Source: Neckera pumila (Eukaryota; Streptophyta; Bryopsida; Hypnales; Neckeraceae). Taken from it: 64,000 bases of DNA. The translations under genes were made by a program, and so were the position numbers. Positions within the stretch are counted from its first letter, which is position 1, and each line of letters starts with the position of its first letter. Shown piece by piece: positions 46,203 through 58,499 of this stretch. The stretch is taken from NCBI GenBank assembly GCA_963969595.1, contig OZ018417.1:19532501-19596500 (forward strand). The letters are read 5' to 3'. The notes under the pieces were generated by a model. That model saw only the letters and a list, made by a program, of their open reading frames with translations, made no database searches and was not told where the DNA came from.

Positions 46203-49200
46203 TCATGCCATTTTCTTTGAAACTATGGTTTTGTTGCTGTTGAACTCCTGTAAAAAAAAAAAAAAGTAAGCAGAGGAAAAGAGACAAGACAAATACTTGA
46301 ATTGCCAGGGTCAAAACTGCAAAAACGAACAGTAGTAACAGCTCCACATTCTAGCGCTCGTGCGAGCTCGGCAAAAGGAAAAACACACCTCTTGTAACAT
46401 ACGCCATTGCTCCTCATGCTGATCATCCAGCACTCGCCATGCAAGACCATAATCAAACTCGATTGTATTGCCCTGTGCTAAATGGGAAGTTGCAACTGCG
46501 TCTCTCTGCAGTAAGTTCAGAATCAGTCCCATACGCCAGTTACTTCAATCGCACTTCAATTCATAGAAACATACTCTTCAATTCTCCCAACATTTGCTGG
46601 TTACGGAATGTGCTTAAAAATGCGGGTATCCTGTTGTATTAATCACAAAATTTATAGATCATATCGGGACGAATGCTCTATCGCTACTTCCAGAAGTCAG
46701 GTAAGATCAATTGTAACTCACATAATCGTCATTATTATAATCTCGTCCTGCTTTAGGTAATTCAATATGGCCAAGAGGCGTTGATGACTTTGGTTTGAAA
46801 TCCTGGTATTTAAATAAACTTGCAGTCACTAGCCTGTGCAACCACGAAAGTCAGATACCTGGTAGATTGCACAACATAAATGATCAAGCACTGAGTAACC
46901 AATCACTCACTAAAATAACGAACAATCAGAAACTTACAGCACATTTTCAGAATGAAGACCCGACATACCTGCCTGATACAATTACATTTCTTTGATTCAT
47001 TGACTCATTAATCTTAAACGCTATAGTGGCTGTCGGAAACTTCAACAGTGCCGAAGCTAGAAAGACAGGCACACACCACGTTAGAGTAAATCATAAACAA
47101 ATTTCTAGTTACCAAATATTCCCAGTCCTTCCACCTAACAAGAATCCCAAGGGAGTACTTCAACACTTCAAATAGAGAGATCAAAAGGAGAGAGAGGGAC
47201 GCACTGGTTCTAAAAGAAGAAGACTCGGGCGGTGCAATTCGGACGTCACATCTGTGCTCAAAAAACTCAGTAAGAGCCTCCTGCATGTCATTCAGGTAAG
47301 TGTCACCTAATTAGTACTTTTAGTTGTGAGCTCGCGAACATCAGGAAAAACAGGATATATTATTCAAGTCACATGGATACTCTAAAACTGAACCGAGATT
47401 GAAGAAACGTTATGGTGATACGATTAAAAGAGAAAGTTCTGACCGCCAGGTCATCAGAATGAAGTCCTGCAGCCAGATTTTCAAGTAATAGAACCCTGTT
47501 GTTCTGAATTGCCGGGACCAAATTGGCGACATCCCAATCCTGTTTCGGCTTGAAAATTTTTCCTCGAGGATTCTGCAGCATCGAAACATGAAAGAAGTAA
47601 ATTCCGCAATTCAGCATTACCACATGTCAGAGAGGAATCACATAACACGTAACTGCGGGAAGTACAAAAGGGTAAACAGTCCTCTTCAACGGCCACGAAA
47701 TATGGTCAGTAGGGGTTTTCGTGAAGACATTGTAACATTGTGCCCGCTCTCATACATACAAAAAATAAACAGGCATCAACAAAGGCTTCATACAAATGCC
47801 CTGAGAGAAGAAATTAGGTGACCACTTGTTACCTGTTCAACCGTGGGAGAGCTCCCTCTAGCAATACCTTCATCAGCTCTTTTCTGAAGTTGAGAAGGCT
47901 TCTCCCTCTCAACTAAGGCATTAGACCTCTCTGTAGGCTTGAGGATTTTCTTCCGCGGCTCTTCAGTACCAGGTATGTTTTCATGTTTCCTTTTCTTCAC
48001 ACCACTCACTGCTCCCTCTTTAGTACTAACTTTTTGCTTCAAGCCAACTGGGGGAATAGAAGAACTTGAAACTCTGCGAGATTCACCCTTAACTTCCGGA
48101 AGAGTTGCCTTGGCCTTGGCCATTGATTCACGCTTCCCTTCCGGTTTATTTGCTTTTACCTTGGACGTTGATTCACCCTTCCCTCCCGGCTTAATTGCTT
48201 TCGCCTTGGACGTTGATGAAGTAGGCGGTTTACCTTTCATGACTGGCGTAATCTCCGGTCTTTGACTTAAATTGACATCTGATGGTGCTGGAATAGCGAA
48301 GACTAAGAGATCAGAATGTGAAGAAGGCTTTTCTCTCGATACTGCACTCATCTCATTTTTGCGAAAACGTAATTCGTTCGTTTTCTTTACAGCGTCAACT
48401 TCGGGGGGCTCTGGTACCGACTTATCGATCTTTCGATCTCTCAATTTTCGTTCCGCTGCATCTCCCGACAGAGCAAGTGATGCAGGCATACCTTTGGCTG
48501 CACCCTGATGGGAAGACGAACCTGAGACTGCAGGAGACTGGCGGTGTATTTTGGAAGCAGAGACCTACAAAAGAGTATACCAAAAAAAGATGTTGGGAGC
48601 GACAAGTGCATGTAGGACAAGACATGTGGAAGATGAAACAAAGTCTTGGTACCACAAACTAAGTTAATAAATTATCACCAAAATCGTTAAAAGAGCACAA
48701 AACCAGGTGCACTTTTTCAGCCTTTCTATCTCATTCCACCTACAAAACCTTCAATGTTGTATCCTTTCTGCTTCCAGCATGGTTATTAAAGCTAAAGGGG
48801 ATAGACTGTCATCCACCCACTTTTCCGATATCTTTGGTGGTCAATTTGGTGCAAAAACTGCTTCATAAGAATTTACACTTAAGACGCATTGTTCAAAAGT
48901 CACCTGCATTCCTAGCATTGTTAAAATGGTACGAATCTTGGAGGTGGGGTGTAGGAATAGTTCAAACCTGTGGAGACGAGCGTGCAAAAGGCTTGTCTGC
49001 TGGAACCAACCACTCCTTCTTGTTGAATAATTTTTGAGCTGCAGCCAAACAACTTTTGCACTCAAGGGGAATTGCTTAAAACTAATCACTATCTACACCC
49101 CAAACCCTAAACCCTAAAACTCCAAATAAGAAATGATGGTGCTTGCGAAACTGGACCCAGATTGTTTGTACCTCCGATGGCCTCTTCCACAACATCAAGC

Positions 49201-49901
49201 CCAACAACTTCCTCATCGGCAGGATCATAAGCTCGTTGAAAAAAGTAGTCCGAGGCTTCCACTTGCTCATGCGAAGGCATAATATTAAAGCTCGCCTCTA
49301 CAGTGCAAAACACGATGCATCGCCCAGCTATCTTTCTCTGCTCAAATAAAACCCCGAACCATCCGTGAATTGTCAAAGAAACTGCATGAAACTGCAAATG
49401 CAACCATCCATGAAACCATCCATGAAAATGAAAATGAAACCATCCATGAAACCATCCATGAAAATGAAAATGAAACCATCCATGAAACCATCCATGAAAA
49501 TGAAAATGAAACCATCCATAAAACTGCAAATGGCAATGGCATACCAATAATATATCCTTCTCCACGCCAAGTCCGTCTCCAGTCGCCAGAAAGAGCTCTT
49601 TCGGCTCGGGGGTGTAATCCAGACTTTTCAAGGCCGGCGTGAACTCAGACGGTGAATAGAAACTCCGAATTCGGCACATCTGCTTCCCCTCCTTATCAAA
49701 CAACCTCACAATTTTCCCAATGTGACCTGGCTTCGTATTCAATAGACATCTCACACAATCCCCAAGCCAAAACACTTCCCCGTCTACAGTCACAGACTTG
49801 TAATTTCCGCTCGCTTTCCCCACTGTCGCTCCCCATACATAATCCGGTTTCAAAACACCGTCCTTTTCAGGAACAGCCATACTACTCTCCGCCATCCCCA
49901 C
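46203..49901 (-). CDS. ASI1: ASI1/IBM2-like BAH + RRM protein
   Basis: In Arabidopsis, ASI1 (IBM2/SG1) binds RNA and chromatin and promotes full-length transcription and distal polyadenylation through introns that contain heterochromatin, with EDM2 and AIPP1. Ten coding exons on the minus strand keep phase throughout: 49901-49545, 49337-49172, 49039-49011 (donor ambiguous, alternative end 48968), 48564-47833, 47572-47444, 47280-47205, 47056-46969, 46833-46722, 46505-46389, 46247-46203, giving about 616 aa. The BAH domain spans exons 1-3 (EVFWLGDCVRCLL, HIGKIVRLFDKEGKQM, KELFLATGDGLGVE, KIAGRCIVFC, ASDYFFQRAYDP). The middle is Lys/Ser/Pro-rich and basic. The RRM has RNP2-like RVLLLENLAA and an RNP1 region ALLKFPTATIAFKI. 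The C-terminal block DAVATSHLAQGNTIEFDYGL matches the family. There is no premature stop. Splice sites are canonical GT-AG. Start: the first of two close ATGs. Confidence 0.9.
49404..49520 (+). repeat. 36-bp tandem array in intron 1 of the ASI1-like gene
   Basis: CCATCCATGAAACCATCC starts at 49,404, 49,440 and 49,476, with a partial copy at 49,512: exactly 36 bp apart. The unit is a short 12-bp plus a long 24-bp variant of CCATCCATGAAA. It lies inside intron 1 (49,338-49,544). It stays open in several frames because 36 is a multiple of three. Confidence 0.95.
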
Positions 49902-49904
49902 TTG

Positions 49905-50640
49905 ATTCCGCTCTCAACTCCGTCGCAAGATTGACGCGCCGTGATGACCGAACTAAGTTTTCCAACACCTGCAATGAGACTCGCTCAGAATCAGGGTTTC
50001 GTCTCTCAAATCCCCAATGTAGCCACACATTTCCAAAACTACACGAAAATTCCGTGGCAATTCGATAGTAACCTAAATAATTTCGTCAAATTTCACTCTC
50101 TTGGCGAATTACTGCTTAGGGTTCAAAACCAGATGACAAGTTTCCTAGAACAACACACAGGCGGAGCTATCCGGGCGGGAGTATTGCGATTCCCACGAGT
50201 TTCACTGAAAGTCGCCCTGATTGAAGAAAAAAGAACAGAAAAAGAAACAAAAACATATCTAGACCATGAGCAATCTACTGCGACTTCGAGCCATAGAAGA
50301 AACGAGAGTAGTACTCCCTCTGTCTCAAAATAAAATCCGTGGTCTGCTCTTGTGCGGAGCTGTGGGAGTACCACGGACTCATTTTGAGTGTAGTTTGTTA
50401 CAAAGAGTGGAGTCGAAAATCCTCCAGGAAGGACCAGAATTGAAGAAAAATGGGATCCACAAGAAGAGGAAAGCAAGGACAAGCAAGTGCGGCGAATGTG
50501 AGCTCACATAAAAGCCCATAACCTGACGAAACAAGGAATCCGAAAGCGCTAGCCAACACAAAGAGATGAGAGACTCGTTGTGTTGCGGAGCGAAATGGCA
50601 GCTCAATTGGAGAGAAGGCGACGGAGTGGACATGTATAGT
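49905..50640. other. 5' region of the ASI1-like gene
   Basis: Probably promoter and 5' untranslated region for the minus-strand gene. Several open frames on both strands have no recognised content. A fold-back element lies at about 50,314-50,400. Confidence 0.4.
50314..50400. repeat. short fold-back element (MITE-like)
   Basis: ACTCCCTCTGTCTCAAAATA followed by AAATCCGTGGT, then about 28 bp, then ACCACGGACTCATTTTGAGT. The arms pair over about 20 bp. The outer left end resembles the CTCCCTC-type end of the Stowaway element at 35.98 kb. It lies about 0.4 kb upstream of the ASI1-like start codon. Confidence 0.65.
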
Positions 50641-50644
50641 AGAG

Positions 50645-53125
50645 GCTCAGTTCCCGCGTCGGGAATGGATGAATATGGATGAAAATGTGTCTCGATGAAC
50701 GGATGATATCTGAGATCACTGACTTCAGCTCAGGTCACTGGAACCCTACTCTTTCTCTGTTTGTTCCGCACTCAACCTTTCTGTGATTGAACTGCCACGT
50801 GGGACAGAAACCCTAAAGGTGGAACCTTGGGCCGCAAAAATAATGATTGAAAGTTCTTGGATGTGATTGGAGGAGTTGATACGCAAGTCAGTTCAATTCG
50901 GAGATTTTTTTTTTTTTTAAATTTAGAGAAGGAGCCAACTGCTTCTTCAATACTTGGGTGATACTTGGATGATACGCGGTGATATCTATATGAGAACTAG
51001 GTGAAACCTAGGTAAAATTTGGCTACGAGTTCTAATATATAACAGTAATTTTGGCTACTTTGATTTTTAAAAATGAAAATTTTCTTTACAAAAGTAGCCA
51101 ATATTTTACAGCTGTAGTCAAGTGGTGAAAATTTGTGCATAAAAAAGTCAAATAGGTTCAATTAGTGATAGTCATTGAATATTGGTAGTGTGAGATCCTT
51201 ACATGAATTTGGCTATTTGTTTGGATGAATGTGACCTAATTCGTATGAAGCTTTCAATGAAATTCAAATGGGAATGGATATCAAGATCACAATATTTGAA
51301 AGAATATACAAAAATCTTGTGGGCCTTATTTATCATATTATATTTATCTCAAATGTTGTCAATTACCACATTAGTGTACCTCTGATAAATTCACGTATTT
51401 TGGAATTAGTGAGAATTAGCTATATTTGTTCAAGCCCCTCCAAAGTAGATTGACTTCTTTAGTTCCAAGTCTCATTGGGATGCTTTGATATGATTACTAT
51501 AGTTTGATAGGAAGATTAACAAAAGATTCACTACCAAAAAGTTCTATCTAACCCCATAAGGATGAATTTTATGACCTTGAAATCAAATGTTAAAACCCAT
51601 CACTTTGAATGTCCAATTTTTTCATTTTGAAGATATCACCATATATCTTCTATATGTCATAATATTTTAGATGTTTTTGTAAAAGTTTAAAATAATCATG
51701 AACATATGGAAAAAAAATATCAAATATATATCAAATGTAAAATTTCACAAGGGCTTTGTGTTGTTGCACACAACCATCAATGATTATATTGCAAGGGAGA
51801 TATTTTGTATTTATTTTTGTTTCCAAAAGAAATTTTGACAGTGGAGACAAAAGAAGAGACTTTTAAAACACACAAAGATGCAAAAATATTCAATTTTCTT
51901 AATTTGCTCCCCCAATTATGCCTTTGTTATTACAACCGACCAAAGTTCTATATTTCAATCTAGATAAATACTCTCTGATATATACCTGAATATACCTTAC
52001 CTGCAAAAGATATTGATGCTAAAATGAATTTGAAAAATTCATACCTGCAAAAGATATTGATGCAAATTAACTAGTGTAGTTGCATACCCTCAATAAAACT
52101 AAGGGAGACCCTATACCTTCTAAGTGTAGGGAAGTGCTAGTTTGTAGGTTGAAATGTTGATGATGACTTTAATTTTTAGATAGTATTTGATACAATGTTG
52201 TTGATGTTGGGTAGGGTAAAAAAGAATCATTCTCAATACGAAAATGAAAATCTTGAAAAAAAATGAACAAACGTGCTCAAAAATACTACACACATAAATC
52301 ATATTTTAGATATTATATCTTGTATAAATGAGGTAATAATTAATATAGCTAAAATTCACTTGATGATGTATACAAAGTGAGTTTTGAAAGTCTTAGCTTC
52401 ACAAATTTTATAAAAAGCCTTTGTTGACCATACGCAGGTGGCTTGGTTCAAAACCATAAAGCTATGTGGCCTATACTCTGACAAAGAAGGCACCTTCCTA
52501 TGGTGATTTGACAACATATGGCTCCAATCAAACTTCTTTGGCGAGAGAAATCATCTTTCAATGAGTCGGAAATAGGCTCACCTTCAGATGGTTACTTCCA
52601 ACTAGAGTGGCAAGGATTTTCCTTGAGTTTTGGGTTTTGATAGCAGATTTCATCTGCTATGGGAATCATTCTTTGGTCTTGCTTTCTCTTGCCCCTGCTG
52701 TTTTGCTATAAAAAAGTGTCAGGAAAATGTTTTGAAAAAATGTAAAAATCTTTGCCAAGGACGTGTCTTTTGGTTAATTGGTTCTAAGTATTTTTTCCGT
52801 ACTCAATGGAATTTGTCCATTTGTTTCAAAATAAAGAAAAAACTAAAAAAACTAAAAAGAAAAAGTCTCAGCCTCCTACCATGAAAGTTGCATTTGATAT
52901 CTCAAAACAATCATAAACCAAAGCATTCAAATTGTTGATTTTGGTGGTGACAAGTCAAGGGATAGACAATCTCAAAAGTTGTTCAATGGACATTAGAGCA
53001 TCGCCACCACAAGGCGCCAAGGGAGGCTGACGCGTTAAATTGGCACGTTAGGCCAAATATTTTCCCCCACCGTAGGCACATGGACTCGCCAGAAATGCCT
53101 GGCCATTTTAATTTTAATTTTAATT
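50645..53125. other. AT-rich non-coding DNA
   Basis: No gene is supported. A few GGATGA words occur near 50,665-50,705, a T run at 50,908, and a TTTTAATTTTAATTTT repeat at 53,104-53,145. Open frames of 60-80 codons have no recognisable content. Confidence 0.55.
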
Positions 53126-53129
53126 TTTT

Positions 53130-53370
53130 TAATTTTAATTTTTTTGAAACAAATGAAACAGGATTTCATTGCCAAGGAAGATTACAAAGTCACCAGTCAC
53201 AAGTGGCCTAGTGGGATGACAGACATGGCAACTAAACAAAAACAACAACACAGACATACCAAATAGATAGACGAAGGAAGGACAATGGTGCAACACAATA
53301 AAGAGCCATAAGGCCATTTCAAGTTTTGAAGAGCAGACGGGCAAATGGGGAGTCCCCGCATGCCTCACTA
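53130..53370 (-). mobile_element. LINE 3' end (minus strand)
   Basis: Read on the minus strand: GGCCACTTGTGACTGGTGAC, then CAATGAAATCCTGTTTCATT TGTTTCAAAAAAA. The same end, CAATGATATTCTATTTCATT TGTTTC plus an A run, is present on the plus strand at 58,458-58,495, attached to a LINE coding relic. Two insertions of one non-LTR family in opposite orientation explain this. Confidence 0.65.
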
Positions 53371-53739
53371 TGGAGTTTGACTTTGCTTTTTATCCTAACT
53401 TGGAGATACTAACACCCTTAGCTGGTCCTCAAAAGTAATTAAATGAGTTTAATTGCCATGAAATTTCCTTCATTTGTATGAAAAACAAAGGAAAAAAATA
53501 CTTTTGACTATAAGAAAGATTCCTTTACTTATGTCTATCAAAATTGGAATGTAAGTATTTTCAACTTTTGTTGGGTTCCAAGTGAGAACAGTAGCTCCCT
53601 ATATACACATGGGGTGGTAGAAGGTAGAACAATCAATGTGGGATAAATAAATTAATGTAGTAGGAGCTCCAACACTCATAGTTTATTCAAAATTATGAAT
53701 TGTGTTAAAAGTAGAATTTCAAACCTCATTTAGGCATAT

Positions 53740-54950
53740 TTCAAATCTTCCCTCGCAAGTACCAAATACTTCTTCTGTCCAAGTCCTATAGGCATTGCAA
53801 CCAAATCTACTACCCACTTATAATATATGGCTAGTGGGAAAGTAGGATGTGCCCCGTTCCTATGGCATACATTTGATTACATTTGGCAAGTCTTATATGA
53901 TCCTACAAACTCCACCACGTCCTTGTACAAGCCCTTCTACCAATACTTCTCTTTGATTTTGGCAAAAGTTGCCCATATGCCACGGTGCCCAGCCCACCAA
54001 CTCTCATAGAACTCACTAATGATCTTTTGTTGTCCCTCCAAGCCGCATACTACTCGTTGAGGTGTACCACCCCTTTGTTTTGGATGCTTCCATAAAACCC
54101 CAACTTGAAGGAAATAACCATAAGCTTTCCTACGAATCCTCTTGAATTCTTCATCACTCCTCCTCTCTTGGCGTTGCAGTATACTCAAATATCTTCTAAT
54201 ATTCAACCATTCACCTTCATAAGATTCTTCCACAAATGTCTCCAACAGTGTAGCCAAACACAAGCCCTCCCTTCTTGCCAATGAAGTATAATAAAAATTT
54301 GTACCTACATCTTCCTCTTCATCAATCATTTCTTCTTCACCTTCATATCTTGCATGTGACAACGTATCAGCAACTGGATTGTCTTTTCCTGCAATGTGTT
54401 TGAACTCCGGATCCAGTGATTTGATGTAGGCAATATACCTCAGCATAGCTGTATCTGGTGTAGAACAACTAGCAATCAATCCCCATTAAAGGTAAACAGT
54501 CTGTTTCCACAACTACTGCAACTCCAATCAAATAATCCCTCTCATTCTTTATGGCAGTCACCACACCCCACAATTCTCTCTTAACCTGAGCATATGCTCG
54601 TTGACGTGAATTCAAAACCTTTGCTCCAAATCTGACTACATATCTTTCCATGTTCTCATCATCTTGCCTAATTGCCCATCCAATTTGTCTTGGACTGGCG
54701 TCGACTATCAATATAACTGGTCTTCCGCATTCATAGTCTATCTTCTTCAACGTAGGTGGGGAAGAAAGAAGCTTCTCAGTCAACCTTTTCATTGCATTGC
54801 TTTGCTCTTCATTCCATTGAAACTTCTGCCCCTTTCTCAACAAGCAATATAGTGGATCTACCACATGTGCATAGTGTGGAATCCAAATGCAATAAAAAAT
54901 GCATGCACCCAAAAACCTTTGTACCTCCGTAGTGTTTTCACACTTTTAGA
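53740..54950 (-). pseudogene. Ty3/gypsy retrotransposon fragment (RNase H to integrase)
   Basis: On the minus strand from about 54,950: end of the reverse transcriptase thumb (FYCIWIPHYAHVVDPLYCLL), RNase H (VILIVDASPRQIGWAI, KRELWGVVTAI), the RNase H exit motif GKDNPVADTLSHARYE, then the integrase zinc-binding end HRGIWATFAKIKEKYW and the beginning of the integrase core (YKWVVDLVAMPIGLGQKKY, VLAREDL). Breaks: a frame change near 54,475 and stops at and after the end of the zinc-binding region. The domain order RT-RNase H-integrase is Ty3/gypsy type. No LTRs, gag or protease were found, so this is an internal fragment. Confidence 0.88.
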
Positions 54951-54954
54951 TCCG

Positions 54955-55555
54955 TAGTAAAAACAACATTCAACTACAACTCTCACAGAAATATAACTCA
55001 CAAAAGAATGTGATCTCTAAATAAAAATGAAGTATAAATCAACCTCAACTCCTTTCAACTTAGACCGCAAGGTTTTCTCAAAACCAAGACCTGATCCAAA
55101 TCCAAAGGAAACCAAAAATCCAAATACAAGAAGATGATTCCAAAGAAAAAAGGCCAACCTTTAAGTACCTGAAGAAGGGACTCAAGGCAACAAACAATAT
55201 GGGACAATACCCTATCAAATCCTACAACCAAGGTAAACAACCCTTTGAAGAATAAGGGACAAATGCCCTACCAAACCTTTCAACTAAGCCTAATAACCTT
55301 CTAACTCCAGCTACCACCCTTAAGACCTAACAATCCTTGAAACCAATACAAATGAAGTAAGGTGCCTAATTTTCAAATAGAAGACAGCCCACATCACAAC
55401 ACCGGAAGAGAAAGGTAGCAGGTCATTGCCCAGTTTACTGATGACTCATCACTCACCCATTTGCGGAGGAGCACTCACAGTAGCAATTATTGATTAGTTT
55501 TGCCTTGCGTCCAGATTGGTACTCAATCCGACCAAGTCTTGTGGATATTGGAACT
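54955..55555. other. no gene seen
   Basis: Between the Ty3/gypsy fragment and the LINE relic. The sequence around 55,180-55,330 repeats words such as GGGACAA(A/T)(T/A)(A/G)CCCTA(C/T)CAAA and CAACCAAGGTAAACAACC, but no clear unit or gene emerges. Confidence 0.4.
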
Positions 55556-55559
55556 CTGA

Positions 55560-58495
55560 GATCTTACCAGAACGCCCGTAATGGACAGAGCAATTGAAGG
55601 TGGTGTGGGTCAACAGGGAGGGATCAACAAACTCCTTGGCACCCCATTCGGAAGGAATATTTCTTCCTCCTTAGTGGACAAGTTTGTGAAGGAAAGGTCT
55701 ATCAAGCAGCTCCAATATTGGAGTACCACCTTAGTCAATTCTACAGGGGACTAAAGAGAATCAGAGATGTCCGGCAAGAAGATCGCTTCCTTACCCTCAA
55801 AGAAGCTCAGAGGAAATTCGGGCTTAAAGATACATAATCGGGGACTTGGATTGGAATCACCAAGGCAATAGAATCCAAGTGGGGCGGCCTTCTATCCAAT
55901 CCCCCCCTCCCTTGAGCCTTGGCAAAGGAATGGGTGGGTGGGTTTACTAATGACAATAGCTTGTAGCCATCAATGGTTGTCGAGATTCCCCTTGGCCACT
56001 TAACACACACTGGTTCTCCTCGCAGCGAATGGCCCCAAGCTTGGTCAAAATCAGAGTTCTCCATCTTATTGACGACAAGCACACTCTTCCCCAACTTGGT
56101 GATCAAAGGGGCCCCCCAGCAAGGCATCAAAATTGGCACTTTCTATAGGGTCCGGGTTATCCAAATTCAGAGAGGGTTGAAGAAAACACCAGTCCTCCTG
56201 TTCTACCCACGCTTGGACAGCCTAGAATGGGATCCTAGTAAGTAAGAATGGAACACCAATGGCCAAGGCACCCCATTCATGGGATATACAGCAAGCTTGG
56301 GAAGAAAGCTCATTCAGAGGAAGCACAACATGCCCAATCCAATGGACAAAAAATGAGGAGGGTCCTACCATTGGACTTCACTCTGAGGTGGAAAACCGTC
56401 TAGACAAATGAGTGTATCACAAAAGAAGTAGGTCTATTGTGGTTGATTTGGCATAAGGCTGTTGCCGTGAATCATTGGAAGGGTTGTATAGATGGTGAAG
56501 TGGACACCGCCGCTGCCCAATGTACCCAAGAAGATCAGAAGAGATTATACTCTATAGATTCTAGAAATGTCATTCGGCACAAAGGGCATGGCAATGGGCC
56601 ACGCACATTCTGAACACTTTAGTTGCAAGAAAAGATGCCAAGGGCCTATGGAGACCGCTCACTTGGCAGCAAGGTATCTTCTCCATCATCATTCCTAGAA
56701 AATTTAATCCTTACAAGAGAATTTGGCTTTAAGCTCACACTTCGGTCATTTAGGCCCTATGGCTGCAGTGCAACGACAAAGTCTTCAATGACCAAACTGA
56801 GACAGAGGAGAGGCTCTTGGGTCAAGTGTGGAGAGGGATTATAGATTATGGTAGGACTGAGTGGTCAGATATTTGTAGCAAAGGGGTGCGCTCCGTCGTT
56901 GTTCACCACAAGCTTCTTTGCAGCTTTGAGAAACGGTGATGTAGGTACGAGGTTTTTGCTCGGATGGAAGCTAGCCAGCCGCAATGGGAGTTGCGCCGGC
57001 TTTGCGTTTCAACCGCCTTGAGATTGTCGCCGACAGATAGGCGCGAGACTGCGCCTTCGGCCGGCCGACTGTGAGAGACCTCACGGTCTCTCTCTATGAT
57101 TCAGCCCCTGCTTTGTTGTCCTTCACTAGAAGAAACCCGTGTATTTTTTTATGTCAGTCATTTGACATGTGATAGTTTTATAGGCATCATGATATCAGAG
57201 TGCTGTTGACCCCAAAGGCAAATTTCCATAAAAGTTGCAAAGTGCGCTAGTAAATTACTATCAAAATATGTTGATGTTGTCATTTACGTCTATGTTTTTT
57301 TTGACATGAATTCAAACATAGTGATGTTTTTTTAAACATCCAAAACAACATACCACTACCACGTCAGCAAAAAAATGCATTTTGACTAAGGGTAAGTCTA
57401 TAAAATTATTGTGGGGTATGATAAAATGCTAACCAAATGTAAAAATTTAGAGAAAAGGCAACCACGTGGCATGCTTTGCAAAAAAGGGATTGGGATGGAT
57501 GTCCACTAGGGATGAAAAGAGAAGCTCTTTATACAGGTGGGGTGGTAGGAAATGAGACAAACCATATGGGATATATAAAAAAAGAACTATGCTCAAAGTA
57601 GAATGTTTGAAACAATATCCAGATGTCTGAAATGACATCACCTGTCTAAAACAACGTCAAGATGTCTAGCGATTAAGTTGCCATCTTCAAATTATCCCAT
57701 ATTGTTTGTCTTACCATGGACGGACAATGGATTTCAGTATAAATACATCCCTACACCCTTCATTCTCATTAACTATTAATGAGGTACTTCCTTTATTTTG
57801 CCATCACAAATTCTCTTGATGGTAGATGGTAAATTTCTTTAATTTTTGTTGATTTCAACAATTTTTTTTATTTACTTGTTTTTCATTTTTTTTAAATGTC
57901 ATTAAATTTTGCTAACCCTACCCTATGGATACGATATGCATCAACTAATGTCTCCAAAAATGTCTGGACCTCTAAGTTGACATTTCAAAAAATAAAATGA
58001 AAATTCTAAAACGGCGTAAAAGTGTGTTGATTAGGCATGCCACATCATCCTTGCTGGTTGCTACATCATTTTTCCCGCCGCCATGTCAGCTGCCATGTCA
58101 TAGACGGACTAGATGAAAAAAATTCCATGTGGCTCTCTTTGCTCACATGGCGCTGACATGGTACAAATGTGGTAGCCACATGGCATGATTTTGTTGAGTG
58201 CAAAACCAATGTCTCAATGGACATTACATGCTTAACATCCAATGCTACCCTATCAAGCGGGATGTTTTTTGGACATTAATTTTGACACGATTTTTTTGAA
58301 CATCGATATTGACACCAGTAGATGTCAACCTTGACATCAAACTGAAGATGGGTTTCTTCTAATGCCTTGTCTTGTTGTCAGTATTGTGCGTCTCTGTGCG
58401 GTCTGTCTGTGGTCCTTTTTCCCGCCAGGTCACTTGTGGCTAGCGGTCTTGTATTGTGCCCTTGCAATGATATTCTATTTCATTTGTTTCAAAAA
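55560..58495 (+). pseudogene. LINE (non-LTR) C-terminal relic with poly(A), interrupted by a CACTA-like element
   Basis: A zf-RVT-type C-terminus is readable in shifting frames: IWHKAVAVNHW near 56,449, CTQEDQ near 56,528, RPLTWQQGIFSIIIPRKFNP near 56,655-56,715, ALWLQCNDKVFNDQTETEER near 56,756-56,815 and LGQVWRGIIDYGRTEW near 56,817-56,864. Upstream (55,560-56,250) the DNA is protein-like but broken. The 3' end resumes after the inserted element at 58,365 and finishes in TTTGTTTCAAAAAAAAAAAA at about 58,482-58,495. Multiple stops and frameshifts make it an old copy. The reverse transcriptase and endonuclease parts are not recognisable. Confidence 0.7.
57124..58364. mobile_element. CACTA-like non-autonomous element, 1.24 kb
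   Basis: The left end is CACTAGAAGAAACCCGTGT; the right end, reverse complemented, is CATTAGAAGAAACCCATCT. Both sides are flanked by CCTT. Subterminal regions are full of TGACATC / GATGTCA words in both orientations, the kind of short repeats that CACTA transposases bind. The insert has no coding capacity. It splits a LINE relic: GTTGTC-CTT on the left continues in CCTTGTCTTGTTGTC on the right. CACTA elements normally duplicate 3 bp, so the apparent 4-bp match may include one chance base. Confidence 0.78.
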
Positions 58496-58499
58496 AAAA

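Noticed and set aside
46048..46347. Hydrophobic 99-codon minus-strand frame resembling a membrane protein
   Set aside because: It reads through the poly-pyrimidine acceptor of ASI1 exon 10 and the kinase relic in the wrong frame.
49342..49642. Overlapping frames reading repeats of ETIHENENETIHE or FMDGF types
   Set aside because: They are translations of the 36-bp intron array in both strands, inside intron 1 of the ASI1-like gene.
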